From Brassica napus (Eukaryota; Streptophyta; Magnoliopsida; Brassicales; Brassicaceae), in assembly GCF_020379485.1 (NCBI RefSeq), contig NC_063450.1, forward strand, positions 29,922,137-29,986,136: 64,000 nt of DNA, written 5' to 3'. The position numbers and the translations under genes are program-made. Below, one piece after another: positions 1 through 12,393 of this stretch (the stretch's first letter is position 1; each line of letters opens with the position of its first letter). The notes beneath the pieces were generated by a model. The model was not told the origin of the DNA, ran no database searches, and saw only the letters and a program-made list of their open reading frames with translations.

Positions 1-2869
1 TCGTTATTGTCGTAGACAGGGATCTTATCAAGATACCAGTGTATAAGAGAAAACAAATAGCAATCCAAGCCAACGATTTATTGAATACTGAGCATTAAGT
101 TCATTACTTTTTGACCCCGGTTACGTTTTCATTGCTGCATTTAGAGCACAAACGAAGAAGGGCCTTCTGTTGGCCTCTGTTTTGCAATAACTGCAAACGA
201 TATAATACCAAGGAGAATCATGGTTAAACATCATCAACTGTCACTATGCACTCAAGAAAGCCTCCTGCATTTGTCAAAAACATAAGGATTTACATTGTTA
301 AGTGATTTGGTTTTTGTGGCTATATACATATTTTATTTTACCTTGGCCGATCCTTGCTTGATATAAGCAAATATTTTTTCCAATTGTCACCGACCCAGCT
401 TTAGTCACCTCCTCCTATGCATTCACTTCCTTAGCAATCTCTGGGTTATAATTCAACCTGACACAATAAGCAAACCAAAAAGGGTTCTAACGTTAGCTGA
501 ACATGTACTTGTGGTCATACCAAATACAAACGAATAGAATATGAACATGTTGCCTCATTAAATACTGACAATTGAAGTAGTCGATTGTGGGTTGAAATCT
601 TTGTCGATGAAAACACCTGATGATGACATTGAGCTGAAGGAAAGGGTCCCTGTTGTTTATGGTCAGACATCAAAACGTGGAATCAGATGGAAAAATAATT
701 TCAAATAAATTATGAAACACTGAATGTTAAGAGAAGCATTGAGCTGGTTAAGCAAACTGAAGAAATATTTACCACCGATACGATTTGGATTCACAGTCGC
801 CACTAAAAGGATGACGGGAGTTGTCGACACTGGCCGTGAATTTGTAGAACATTGTTGCTGCGTAGCTCTTTGCTTTTCGTTGCGTAGAAATTCCTCAAAG
901 CTCGTACCGTGGAGCACGATGTGATGAGATGAACGCTTGGATCAGAGTGGCATGTCCGAAAACAAAAACGCCAGACCCGTTAATAATATAAGTTTTTTCT
1001 TTTATATTGAGCATCTATTACAACCAAATTTTTCATTCGGCATTTTCGAATCATTGGGTTTTTTTCATTGATTTTTTTTCACTTATATCAGCATAGTAAA
1101 AATCTAGGCTTTATAGTTTTGGTATAAAAATAATTTATACCTGTATTAAACAAAACTGAAATTATACTTGAGAAGGTATATGATTTTGTCAAGTAATCTG
1201 CATAACTATGATAATTTTTACTGTAATGAAACTGTGGAGGTAAACACTCAGACCTGTTCGGCGATGATGAGAAGCTCTAAGCCAATAAGAGCTCCACCTT
1301 TCGAACCGGTTCCGGCCTCCCAGAAATGGATCAAACAGAAGTATAGTTCCAATGCTGATGGACCCGTTGAGATTAGTATGACTCCCATTATCCAACGTCG
1401 TTGACATATAAAGCAACCGGAGACTTGCCGGAGGTTTGAACCAATTTCATGCCCATCGATTGTTTTTGGGGAACGAAGGTTGTAGAATTTGGTTCGGTAA
1501 AAAAACTTCAACAGACAGATGGGTTTATGTAGTTGGAGAAAGAGAGGAAGTTGAAAGGATATCATTGCTCACGTAGATGGGATTAAAGAAGAGGAATAAA
1601 TGATCAAAAGTAGAGAAACGGAAGAAAATGCAGAAAGTTGTAAGTTGTAACGATGAAGAAGAAGCGAAAGACAGGAAGCTTGCGACGAAATTAGGTTAAA
1701 GTGCAATAGAGTTCATATGGGTCCCGTATAGATTTATTTCTAGGGCCGTACTAAATTATTTTTGATTGGGTTTTGAGGACCAATAGAGATTAGTCTAGTT
1801 ACTATGGGTTCAATCTAAATGTTTTAATGCAATTTTTTTATGGGTTCAATCGAAATGTTTTAATGCAGTTTTTGAGTAACATGATTGATGTGGCAAAACA
1901 ACATTTTTTCATTGGCAGATTTTTGTAGGTGATGTGGACAACTTTTCTGTTGAGTATATCCAATTTTTATTATTGTTAGATTTGAACAAGAGATATTTGC
2001 TGAATTAAAAAAAACATTAGATATTTGTTTTCCTTATTTCTCCACCGAAAATGAATAAATAACCAACAATTTTGAAATCAGAAGCCATCAGTAGATTTCC
2101 ACGTGGGGACAATTAAGCCCTACCGACAGTTTTACATAAACGTCGTAATCAAAAGCACTCGAAGAAGGGCCCATATTGATTCTCCAATACGTGGCACAAA
2201 TCTAGTTGAGGTTTATGACATCAGGATGCCGAAAGCATAAAGACGAAGTTAGTTCGACAAGTTGGCCACCTCTCCAACTTTTCTCTTCCAAGCTTTTAAC
2301 TTTAAACTACTACTAGTTTATTAAAGTAGGCCTGGCTCAAAACATGTACCATATTTTTTGAATAATATATATGTGATTACTTTTTATGGATCATCTTTTT
2401 GATGTATAATCTGTTTTTGAAATCACTTAAATTTTAGGTATTTTCGTTAAAATCTAGATATCGTATTAATTCCAAATTTTCAGTTATTGTAAAAGTAATT
2501 TTAATCATATAAACTAAAATTTTTTTCATTAAATTAATACTATTATTTTTTTATATTTAATTGGATCGAAGAGGATAAGAAATTTAATTGAATTTCTATT
2601 ATATGATATATCCGAAAGAGGAAGAGAAAGACCCAAAAGTCTTTGCACAATTTATTAAATATATAATTATTCATACGATATTTTATTTAATTAGAATAAA
2701 ACATAGAAACGGCTGATATTAATTCGTTAAAATGAGACCAATTATAAAAGAACATCCCTCTTTCCGTCTATTTAATTTTGAAGCTATTGGTTGTAACGTC
2801 AGTTTTTGGGAGTTGGGTTTGTTGTACAGTCTATCCTCTCTTCTTTTCTCTCTCTCCTCGCTTGCTCAA
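1..2869. other. Non-genic left flank
   Basis: No coding region here could be supported on either strand; the open frames are short and carry no recognised motif. Two small points are visible. A 36-bp unit is duplicated in tandem at about 1804-1875, beginning ATGGGTTCAATC. A palindromic G-box (CACGTG at 2100-2105) lies about 770 bp upstream of the first gene and could be part of its promoter. The stretch 1240-1700 is less AT-rich than its surroundings and may be a decayed exon, but I could not assign it. Confidence 0.5.
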
Positions 2870-3371
2870 ATGGCCGGCCTGAGATGGAGAGAGTGGTGGA
2901 ACACGATGGCTTTCCCTACCCGGCGAATCTGGAATCGTTTTACCGTTCGCGTCGGATTACGCCACAGTGGTAAGCTCCAATCCTCACTCCACCGTCCCTT
3001 CCCCGACAGCTTAGGACTCTATTTGTCTCTTTTTGATTAAGCTAAAGAGACTCTTTGATTTGTTAATAATATAAGATTAAAATTCAGAATCTTGTTTTTG
3101 ATTTTGGATTGAAATTAAGAAATGGGTCATATATAAAAAAAAAGGTTGTTTTGGGCAAATAATTGAGTGATGGGTCTTCTTGTGTGTTGCAGGACTCTTG
3201 AGGTTACAAAACGACGTGAGTTCTTGCGAGTACGAAGACGTACACATCATGTGGAATCTGTTACACAAGATTGAAGATCCGACACCAACACCAACACGTG
3301 TTGCACGAATCAAACAAAGGAAGAAAGCTTGTTGGAATCTCTTCGGTTCATATCTTTGCCAAAGATTCTGA
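2870..3371 (+). CDS. Small 92-aa protein, two exons
   Basis: Two exons, 2870-2969 and 3193-3371, join through a GT-AG intron (donor GTAAGC at 2970, acceptor TTGCAG at 3192). The split glycine codon restores one frame and gives 92 residues. The N-terminus is rich in Trp and Arg (MAGLRWREWWNTMAFPTRR). A Cys/Glu-rich centre follows (SSCEYEDVHIMWNLL), then a basic C-terminus (RIKQRKKACWNLFGSYLC). No signal peptide or known domain is visible. I do not recognise a function. By position, left of the QWRF gene, it should correspond to At5g43150, annotated as unknown in A. thaliana (from memory). The upstream in-frame ATG at 2732 is less likely, because it would translate a pyrimidine-rich leader. The clean splice junction and position support a real gene. 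Confidence 0.7.
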
Positions 3372-3970
3372 TTATACAATATATATAACCTAAAAACTTT
3401 CCAAAACCATACTTGTAATTTGTGAGAGCCTTGACGGGTCCCCTGCAAGTTGGTGAGGTTATCGACAAATTTCGCAAAAGAATAAACTCCGAGGTTGTAC
3501 AGTTTTAGCTGTTATATTTACATGGCATGCCTCTCTGTAAGTTATCTAAATATCTATAAGTGTCATCATCACATGAGTGTTGTTGTATGTATGATAGAAA
3601 TGCTTCTCATAGTCTAATATTACTATGTTCATCAATAAGTTTTTTTTTCTTCTGAGTTTCACCCATTTACATTAGAAGAACAACTTTGAACTCATATTGG
3701 TATGGCTCATAAAGTCATACTGTTTTTGCCATCTGAAATGGCTAATTCCCATTTCCTATTTGAAAAACTTAAAGCTTATATTTGAAATGGCTATATTAAT
3801 GAAAGATGCAATTGCAAAACATGATTTTCTTTCATTACTACTTAGGAGGGCTATTCTCCATGACACCAAAATAGCTTTGGGCTTTCTTAATAGCGGACAA
3901 ACTGCAAAGCTCTACTTCTTGGTCAATGAATTCAGTCTCTGATTGGTATGTAATTTGCAGTAAAAGTAAA
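3372..3970. other. Intergenic, nothing recognised
   Basis: This stretch is the AT-rich 3' flank of the small-protein gene. No gene, tRNA or clear repeat was seen before the hAT-like element that starts at 3979. Confidence 0.5.
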
Positions 3971-3978
3971 GTGATAAA

Positions 3979-4781
3979 TAGGGGTGTCAGAATGAGTTAC
4001 CTCGGTCAACTTAGCTCAATTTATAATGAGTTAGGGTCTTTTATGAGCTAACTCAATTCAACTCATTTATTTTATAAATTTCAATACGTAAACTTGTACT
4101 CAGATCATCTAAATCATGAGTTAAATGAGCTAACTCGCGATCAAATATATAAAAAAAATCGTACCACAATAATTATAAATAAAATAGAATAAAATAATTT
4201 TTATAATAAACTTTAAGATTTAAATATTAAAAATCCAAAACATTAATATTAAATATTGAATAAAACCAATACCTAATAATAAATTAAATCAAAGCTAAAT
4301 TAGTGATCCAAAAATCTATCTACATAAGAGTCTTGAGATGATTCATCTTCAAAGTCTTCATCTATTCAAATCATAAAAATATATATCACGCATGAGAGTC
4401 TTAGGAATATTTTGTTTTACATTTTAGTTCTAAAGATAATGATATGAGGATTGATATCAATATTCTTTTACATTTTTATATATATATTAAACTTTTTGAT
4501 TTTACATTTTAATTTTAGATATAAATATGATTAATATAGAAACTATCTTTTTTTACATAAGAAAAATAGAAGTCATTCATATATATGCATATATAGTATA
4601 AAAATGACCAAATTCATGAGTTAACTAAGTTTATTAAAGATCCTCATATAACTCTTAATCTAATTTAATCTTGATCACTAAGCTCATTTATTAAATGAGC
4701 ATATAAAACAGAACTCATGCTCATGAAAAATCAAGCTGAGCTGGGCCAGCTCATGAGTTGTAACTCATTTTGACATCCCTA
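3979..4781. mobile_element. hAT-like non-autonomous element, 803 bp
   Basis: The ends are inverted repeats of about 22 bp: TAGGGGTGTCAGAATGAGTT on the left, and the complement of a right end finishing GACATCCCTA. They match at 20 or so positions. The flanks carry an 8-bp duplication with one difference (GTGATAAA at 3971-3978, ATGATAAA at 4782-4789). The TAGGGGTG start and 8-bp duplication are typical of plant hAT elements. There is no transposase frame; the interior is AT-rich, with many AACTCAT/ATGAGTT words near both ends that resemble subterminal transposase-binding repeats. Confidence 0.8.
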
Positions 4782-4789
4782 ATGATAAA

Positions 4790-5104
4790 TAGTGTATAAT
4801 TATGCGGTAAGTTTGCAGTAAATAAGAATTGTCAATTAATTAAAATTGGTGACTGGTAAATTTTTTGATGTATAAAATGTAGAACGATTAATAAAATAAT
4901 TAAAAATATAAACTTATAAATAATAAGATAAGAAGTATTTATTAAAACAAAGAAAACATTAAATTATATTAATAATAAAAAAATAAGTTTTTAATACGCA
5001 TAGAATATAAAAAATTTACAACAATAAGTTCCAATATATATTTCTCAAAAGAATTACTAATAAAAGAGTTTATTAAAAATTGACTAACAAAATATTGGGA
5101 TACT
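4790..5104. other. AT-rich spacer
   Basis: Very AT-rich sequence between the hAT-like element and the LINE remnant; no feature was seen. Confidence 0.5.
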
Positions 5105-6399
5105 GTAAATGATGATTTAACTCCCATGGTTAATATCTATGGGAATTAGACAAAAAAATTATTCAAGGGATGAGATTAGGATTTGAGAGGCTTCATGGAT
5201 ACCAACAATTCTAGCAAGACATGGAATATCTTCTGCTCATGTGGTACATCATATGATGTTGGTGAGCGACCTTTGTTTGGGGAGCCGAGAAGATGAAATA
5301 TGGAGTTATTGGAAAACTATGTTGCCCATGACGATATCCTTTTGATACAGTCCCTAGCCATAGTCAATTTCTACATTGAGATAGTTTTTTTCTAGAGTTA
5401 TGCGAAAAATGACATGTATACACTTAAGTCAGGTTATTGGGATGCTAATAATATTTTTACCAAGGAAGAAGAAATGATATATTCAGAACCTAGTATCACA
5501 AAATTTCAAGATTTTGCTTCGAAAATTAAAGCACTATCTAAAATTTGTCATCTTATTTGGTAAATCATTTCAAGACATTTAGCGGTAACCATGTTTTAAA
5601 CGTTGTTATTTGAGATGTGATAATCATTGTTTCAAATGAAAAACAGATGAAGAAACCATTAATCATGCTATTTTTGAATGTACCCAGCGCCAAAAACATG
5701 GGCTTTAGCAAAAACACCTTCCCCCGTTGGTATGGTTCGAGTCATACACAAATATCGATTATCTCTTCTAGCGTAAGAACAATATTGTTAACCTACGTAT
5801 GGATAGATATCCATACACAAGGATAATCTGGTTTATTGGAAAGTCACAAAATGATTAATTGTTCAGAGGAAACATGGACCCCCTGGAGACTGTTTGACAC
5901 ACGGAAACATAATGCCAAGCTTGGTTTGATGCTAATAGTATAATGACATAGTTACATGGGGAAAGTCAAAATCAATCATATATCCAGGCCGCAAGCTCAT
6001 GTTATATTTGTATGGTTGATGGATCACGAACACATGATTCACTCATTAGTCGTTATGGTTGGGCATGGAAGAACTCTATAGGGAAATTACAACTTTTGTG
6101 AGCTAAAACTCAAAGTAGAAGCATGTCGTCGTTACATTCGGAACTTGAGGCTCTCTATTGGGCTATGGAATGCATGATACAATTGTCGACATGCCATCAC
6201 TTTGGTACTGATTGGAGGGACCTAATATCGATGGTGTAAGAACCATATAGGTGGCCAAGTTTTTCAACAGAATTGAAGGAGCTATCAAGATTCAAGAGTA
6301 GTTGTGAAGAGTTCTCTATTGTTTATTTTCCTCATTCTGAGAATAACACTTCATATACATCGGCTAAGATAGCGAGCACGTATCATAAGGATTTATAAT
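5105..6399 (+). pseudogene. Decayed LINE 3' end: zf-RVT and RNase H remnants
   Basis: Translation in shifting frames recovers the tail of a plant non-LTR retrotransposon ORF2. Around 5410-5560 the text YTLKSGYW and a later KICHLIW fit the region between reverse transcriptase and zf-RVT. Around 5650-5700 an INHAIFEC string fits the zf-RVT zinc-binding core. At 6120-6399 one frame reads SSLHSELEALYWAMECM, then a FGTDWRDL stretch and IVYFPHSENNTS, which is the common plant RNase H-like domain with one in-frame stop (TAA near 6238). Several frameshifts and stops make it inactive. Upstream reverse transcriptase and endonuclease are missing, so this is either a 5'-truncated insertion or a remnant. 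Confidence 0.75.
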
Positions 6400-7870
6400 A
6401 TATTTATTTTTTTATTCTCATCTGGTTTATGCGACCACTTTATTATGATTAAGTAATAGATTAATCGTTTGATAAAAAAACTTGATAGTTTTAATTTCCA
6501 TTACAACACCTCCCAAGTTACACACCTTAAATAACATTAATATCATATGTTTAGATTTTCTGTACATTTCCTTCTGTTTTAATATACATATTTTGAAATT
6601 AACCTCCTGATATAAAATAAATATCATTTTCAAATAATTTATATGCTCTATATATATATATATATATAACTTAAATAAAATTTTCCATCACAAATACTTG
6701 GTTTATTAATAGTCGAAAACGATGAAAGAAAATATGTTTTGAAAAGTTTCTTGTTTTATTAATTTCTTAATTCCTGTAAAAATGTCAAAATATTCAAACG
6801 AATGATCGGAGGATTAAAAAGCCACTTTCTTGATAATCCAATGACAAGTCATTGAAAATTTAAACAGAATGATAAAAGTGATACCAAAATGACATTTTTA
6901 ATAGTTCCTTAAATTGAGTAACCTGAGTTCGAACCTTTCTTTTCGTTAAGAAAAAAAAAAAAGTTCCGTTTGGAAAAAAAGTAAGAAGACATGCCTATTC
7001 CACTGAACAGATGAAACATAGCATTTGTGGCCAATAAAAAATTATCTTTATTAAATAGTAATTTTCAGCCAATGGATCCACGGTCACGGAAAAAAGATGA
7101 AATGTCAGGATCAATTGGTTAGATACTGATGTCTAAACGTATTAATTAGATACCGATGTCCAAATAAGGTGTTCATGTACTCTGTGTTTGTTGCATATGT
7201 GTCGGCTGCTTTTGGGTTTATTTAAAGGGCAGCTTCGAAGGAGTAATGAACAAGTATTGTGTGATGATGTGATGGCTTTTCTCTTTTCTGGGTTGACATT
7301 TCTCCTAATGATACACAAGTCGCATTGATTTTATATAGAACATTATTTAAGATTTTTTTTTTTTTTGCAAATGTGTTCGTGTAGTTATTTAACCAGGATT
7401 TATGAAATAGTTTTATTAAAAAAATTAACATGATTTAAAATTTATTATAACATACATAGTTTTCACTACACTACAAAAAAGTGAACTGTATCACTTAAAT
7501 TATATCACAAAATTAAATTATTCTATTCTAAATTCTTATTCATAAATGATAAATACATATATATCTAATTAAGCATCAACTGACGACAAATAAAAATTAA
7601 GCATCAATTATAAAAAGTGATATGTTTATTAGTTTATTTGACACCATTTCAATAGAGCTATATATTTATTTTATAATGTGTATCACTTTAAAAAATAATT
7701 CCATTACTTACATTTTTTTAAACACCGAAAGTTATATTAAACGAAAGTATAAGAGCAGTTCACTCCTCTAGCCACGAGGAGAGTTTACATGCAAGCTTTC
7801 TTTAACGATAGAATCAACTAGATAATTAAAGTGCCTACCAATAAAACTAAAGAACAAGAGATAAAAGTAG
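6400..7870. other. AT-rich intergenic DNA
   Basis: No gene was supported. The stretch holds a (TA)n run near 6650-6670 and poly-A/T tracts. A CACTACAAAAAA string near 7470 resembles a CACTA-type transposon end, but I found no matching opposite end, so no element is called. Confidence 0.4.
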
Positions 7871-7879
7871 ATGATAGAT

Positions 7880-8110
7880 GCTTGATGTACTGACCCGAAT
7901 CTGAACCAACAATATTCAGATACATAGTTGGGTCCAAATGTCTAGGACTGAAGGATGCAGATCCGAATGGAATCAGCCCGAACCCCGTTCAAAGACCCGA
8001 AACCAAGGCCTATTCAAAAATATGGTTCAGATATTTAAATAGATTTTGGATAAAAATCTAGTATTTTTCGGGTTTTCGGTACCTTTGTCAAAGATACATT
8101 GTTAGTTGTT
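7880..8110. repeat. Remnant rich in CCCGAA-type words
   Basis: This short block has repeated GACCCGAA/CCCGAACC words and GGTTCAGATA / CGGGTTTTCGG strings, like the interior of the complete hAT-like element at 34489-35205. Both ends are lost, so it is probably a decayed relative. Confidence 0.4.
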
Positions 8111-9590
8111 CTAGGTTTTGAAGATATATGAAAAATATAATTTGAAAAATGAAATAAAAATGAAAAATATAAGCAAAAGTAAGTTAAGATAAGTAAACTA
8201 AATTTAATAACAAAAGTTTAAAATTTTAAAACCAAAACTGATCATTTACTAATAATAGTCCCCAAACAAATGAAAAGAACAAAAAGATTTTAATTTTTAA
8301 ATTATAATACAGTGTAATGTAATATTTATTTAAAGGCTTGAAACAAGTTAAAAAAATTTTAATTATATAGTTTTACAACTTTGTTTATCAATTTTATTTT
8401 GCATTATTTAACTTAGGTTATAAAACAGTATAATAGCTATATATATAATAAATATAAAAATTTATAAAATTATTTTATTTTGTGAAGGTTATAAATTTTA
8501 TTTGCTTTATTTTGTTTATCAATTTTATTTTGCATTATTTCATCTCGTACACTTTCTACCTTTGTGAAGTTTGTTCTACAGATCCATGCGTTGCTGAGCT
8601 TCACATATGTGGAAAGCTACATGAAAAAAAACGTGTAGCAATCGCCTCCGTCTTTGTGTCAATCCATATCCATTTGGTATCAATTTTTTTTGCCTTCCAA
8701 GTAACTGCGTTCCTCTTCGCAACTTTTACAATCACTAGATTCTATACTCGTGTTATGGGCAAATCTGTATTAATAATTTAATTTGTTTTAACAATAATTT
8801 AAAAATAAATACTTTTATTTAATTATATAAATTTATTTTGTGAAAAACTGCATTAAAATATGTTTACTGTTTTTCCTACTTATATTTTTTTATAAAATCA
8901 TACCATTTAAAATAACTACTTGTTTGTATTTATAAAGTATGATTTATTTTTATAACCATATTTATATTTTTTATAAAATATAAATTTTAAAATGCAAGCA
9001 CATTATTGTAAATATTTTATCATAAATTTATTTATCATCTTTTTCTTTGTCACTTGATATTTTATAAAAAAACCAAACCCAACATGCCCAACAACAAAAA
9101 ACAAAGTGGTAAAAAGCCCAAACTATACATAAAATAACTTTGGACCCTCGAGCCTTTACCAAAGAGAAAAAAGAAAACATAAAGACTCGGATCAAAAGTG
9201 GATTGAGCATATGAAGAGAAGAAGCATAGATCGGAGAGCAAAACCGGAACATCCCAAAAAAAAGCCAACGAAGACGGTGCTGTTGGAACCACCACTTCCC
9301 GGAGACTAAGTCGGTGTAGGGTATTAAAAAAATCACCACTACCCAGAGTCATAAGCCCGACAGTCGGGAAGCAGGCCGGATAGAACATGTGATGGTTATA
9401 TATTTAAATGTACTTTAAAGACTTTATTTAATTATTTTAATATATACGTGAAATATACATATGTTGTATACAGTATCTGTACAGAACTACTAAATAAAAT
9501 CTTTGTCACCCGTCCATACTTTTATATTGTTAGGGAAACAATCGAGATAAATATAGTTTGGATGGAATAAAAGTAAAAGAATGAGTCAGT
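8111..9590. other. AT-rich intergenic DNA upstream of QWRF gene
   Basis: Open frames of about 100 codons occur (8482-8781 plus, 9028-9388 minus), but none shows a recognisable domain, convincing codon use or splice structure. The block 9060-9390 is less AT-rich and may be a transposon remnant I could not classify. The QWRF 5' leader probably begins around 9590. Confidence 0.4.
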
Positions 9591-9811
9591 CGAAAAATGG
9601 AAGGCAAAAAGCGAGGTACGAGGAGGAGACGACGACAGTTATGCCCTCTCGCAGGAAACCGGCGTAACAATCTCCTTCCCCACACACTCTATTCTCTCGC
9701 CGCAGATTTGTACTTAACACTCCACAATCCACTCACTTTCCATATACAATCAAAACCGTTTCCCTATACAAATCTCCTTAATTCCTCACATTATGCGACT
9801 CAGCTTTACCA

Positions 9812-11872
9812 ATGTCGGAGATGACTCCTTCTTTCAACGCCAGACCTAAGCAGAGCAAAGCTACGCCGTTGGAACTGCCGAGCGCCGTTGCTCATCGCCC
9901 CCCACAAAGGCGAGATGTAGCTTCGCGGTACCTGGAGACAACCTCTTCTTCTTTATTCCAGTCATCACCGTACTCCACGGCCAAGAGATGTCAATCACCG
10001 AACGTTACAAGAACGAACCGACCGGCGACTCCTTCAGTGGTTACAAACCCGCCGCAATCGACGGGGGTGAGGCAGCCGGTGGCACCTTCACGCCGTGACA
10101 CGTTGGATCGACGAGGAGGTGGAGTTGGAGGTGGAGAGGTTTCTGTAGCGGAGAGAATGTTGTTGACTTCTGGGAGAAGCTTGTTCGCCTCGTTTCAAGC
10201 GAATGAGAACAGTTCAAAGCTATATCCATCGCCGCCGTGTACTCCACGGATAGGAGGAACGGTTGAGAAGAGGAAGACGACTAAGGAAGAGAAGTCGAAG
10301 CTCTCTGATCAATGGCCTAGGTCTCTCCAACCTAATTGTCTTAGTAGAAGCGTAGACTTCACCGATACGAGTAAGGAACCAAAAGGATCTTGCAATAGCA
10401 TAGCTAGAGCTCTGCAGAATTCGTCCAATTCGATGATCCCTACTAAAACGAGGAAGATCTCTGTGGATAGTCTTGTATTGCCTTCTAAAGTAGTATCCAC
10501 CACGATGATTCCAAAGCGTGAGCAGATTACTCGACCTGCTGCTTCACCTAGGAGGATGTTTGGTATGACTCCAACTGCTTCAAGTCCTAGGGGAGCCAGC
10601 ATCGCTAGGGGACTAAGCTCTTCGAGAGGCGTGGTTCATCCAAGAGGGATTAGTCCTTCAGGGAGGAATATGATGAGCCCACTAAGAGTGAGAAGCTCGC
10701 AGAGTCATAACACATCTTTCACTCTGAGTTTTGCTGTGGATGGTAAGAGCAGAGAGAATGGTGGTTTTGCAGATGATGCTCACTTGTTAAAGCTCTTCCA
10801 TAATAGGCTGCTCCAGTGGCGATTTGCTAATGCACGAGCAAGTGCTGTTTTCTCTGTACAAAAGATGACAACAGAGGTTGGCAAATCCTTTTAAAAAATT
10901 GATTAGAGATTATTAGCATAATAAGTGTTTTCAATGCATGGGTACTGATGGTGCCCTGTTTAATATTATTGCAGAAAAGATTGTACAACTCATGGATAAG
11001 CATCTCTAAGCTGTATGATTCCGTCAGAGCGAAAAGAATCGAAATGCAGCGCCTTAAGCTGAATTTGAAATTGATATATATTCTCAGTGGGCAGGTAAGT
11101 TAATCCGCCTTAATAGTTGTTTCTATTTTCTTGTTTCTTTTGGGACCTCTTTGAAGTTTCTTGAAATTGACAAGAAGCGTATGTCTCTTTTTTTAATGTG
11201 TGAAGATGGGAAATCTAGAAGAGTGGCTTGTTGTAGAGAGGGATTATGTGAGTTCTTTAGTAGGAGCTGCACAAGGGTTGAAAGGCAGCACGCTTTGTCT
11301 ACCTGTTGATTGCGTGGCAAAGGTTTGTCTTTTCTACTCAAAACGCATTTTCTCTCCTAAGTGCTATATTAAGCGTATGTGATGATGCGTGCTGATGACT
11401 GACTCTATCATATGCAGGTAAATGGACAAAGTGTTAAAGATGCCATTTCTTCAGCAGTTGATGTTATGCAGGCAATGGCTTCTTCCATATGCCTCTTGCT
11501 GCCAAAGGTGACCCATTTTGATTTTCTCTTTGTATTTGTTTATTTTAGCAAGGAGTGAGTAGAGGAATGTATTTGACATTTATTGGGTTTTATCCGTATA
11601 TGTATACTAAAAACTGAGAGCCGTTTTTCTCAGGTAGGGAAAATAAGTTGCTTGGCAGCAGAACTTGCTCGTGTGAATATCAAGGAGAAAAAGATGCTTG
11701 ACGTTTCCAGAGAACTCCTAAACACAATCTCTGCTCTACAGGTGACATCATCAATTTCTGTCGCGCTAATATGAACCGTTATCAAAGTAAGAGATTTTGG
11801 TGATCTTATTCTTCGAATCTGCAGGTAAAGGAATGCAGTTTGGAGACACAGGCTATGCAACTACAGTACTAA
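9812..11872 (+). CDS. QWRF9: QWRF motif-containing protein (DUF566), QWRF9-like
   Basis: Six exons join in one frame: 9812-10876, 10975-11094, 11206-11322, 11418-11507, 11634-11741 and 11825-11872, all with GT-AG introns and phase 0. They give 515 residues. The N-terminal ~320 residues are low-complexity, Ser/Pro/Arg-rich and basic, as in the family, where this part is thought to bind microtubules. The diagnostic motif QWRF sits at residues 335-338 (LLQWRFANARA) and opens a conserved, mostly helical C-terminal region that spans all later exons (KRLYNSWISISKLYDSVRAK, LEEWLVVERDY, LLPKVGKISCLAAELARVN). Known relatives include SCO3/QWRF1 and EDE1/QWRF5, which associate with microtubules. I chose the QWRF9 label because the gene neighbours AZF3, as At5g43160 neighbours At5g43170 in A. 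thaliana (from memory). The family is certain; the exact paralogue rests on synteny. Confidence 0.88.
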
Positions 11873-12066
11873 GCTGTCAAAGTTACTGAACAAAACCAAG
11901 TGTAAGTAAGAAAGCTACTACGGTATGGGAAGAGAATGTAAGGAGCTCGATCATCTCATTCAAATAGAGATGTCAAACTCCCTTTAACCACAAGAAACCA
12001 GATTGTAAATGTTTGATCTTTTTTATTGCTATTGCTATTTTTCTTTTTATAGATTTAATATTGTTT

Positions 12067-12393
12067 TGTTATAAATCAAGTAATGAATGTCCATAACCGG
12101 TCCGGTCCATAAACCGGCCCATGCCAAGAGAGATAACCAAAACCCTAGAGAGAGGAGAGAGAGCAGCCGCATGTCCTACAAGAGAGAGAGAGGTGGCCAC
12201 AAGCTTAGAGAAAAGGAAACCCTTTTCCTAATAGATGTAATCTTTCCATTTATGTATTTAGTAGTTATCCTTCTAGTAAGATTAGAATTTGTACTAAATC
12301 TATTTATCTCTTCTTGTAATCCTTATATAAGGAACCTCATATTATGAAATAATAACACCGAAATATTCAGTCTTTAACCTTCCAATTACAACA
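12067..12393 (+). repeat. 5' LTR of old copia element
   Basis: 327 bp, TGTTATAAATC to ACAACA. It contains GA-rich runs and a TATATAAGG box near 12324. It differs from its 317-bp partner at 25354-25670 by many substitutions and small indels, so the insertion is older than the nested Athila. Confidence 0.88.

Noticed and set aside
1248..1565. Possible Mpv17/PMP22-like exon on the minus strand
   Set aside because: At5g43140 would be expected left of the small-protein gene, but the similarity is limited to a few residues (TGPSALELYF) and is not convincing.
7465..7490. CACTA transposon end
   Set aside because: A CACTACAAAAAA string is present, but no inverted partner or 3-bp duplication was found.
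8482..8781. 99-codon plus-strand frame
   Set aside because: Hydrophobic only because of AT richness; no domain, no splice structure and no conserved neighbours.
9028..9388. Two overlapping minus-strand frames of ~105 codons
   Set aside because: No recognisable protein features; probably part of an unclassified repeat.
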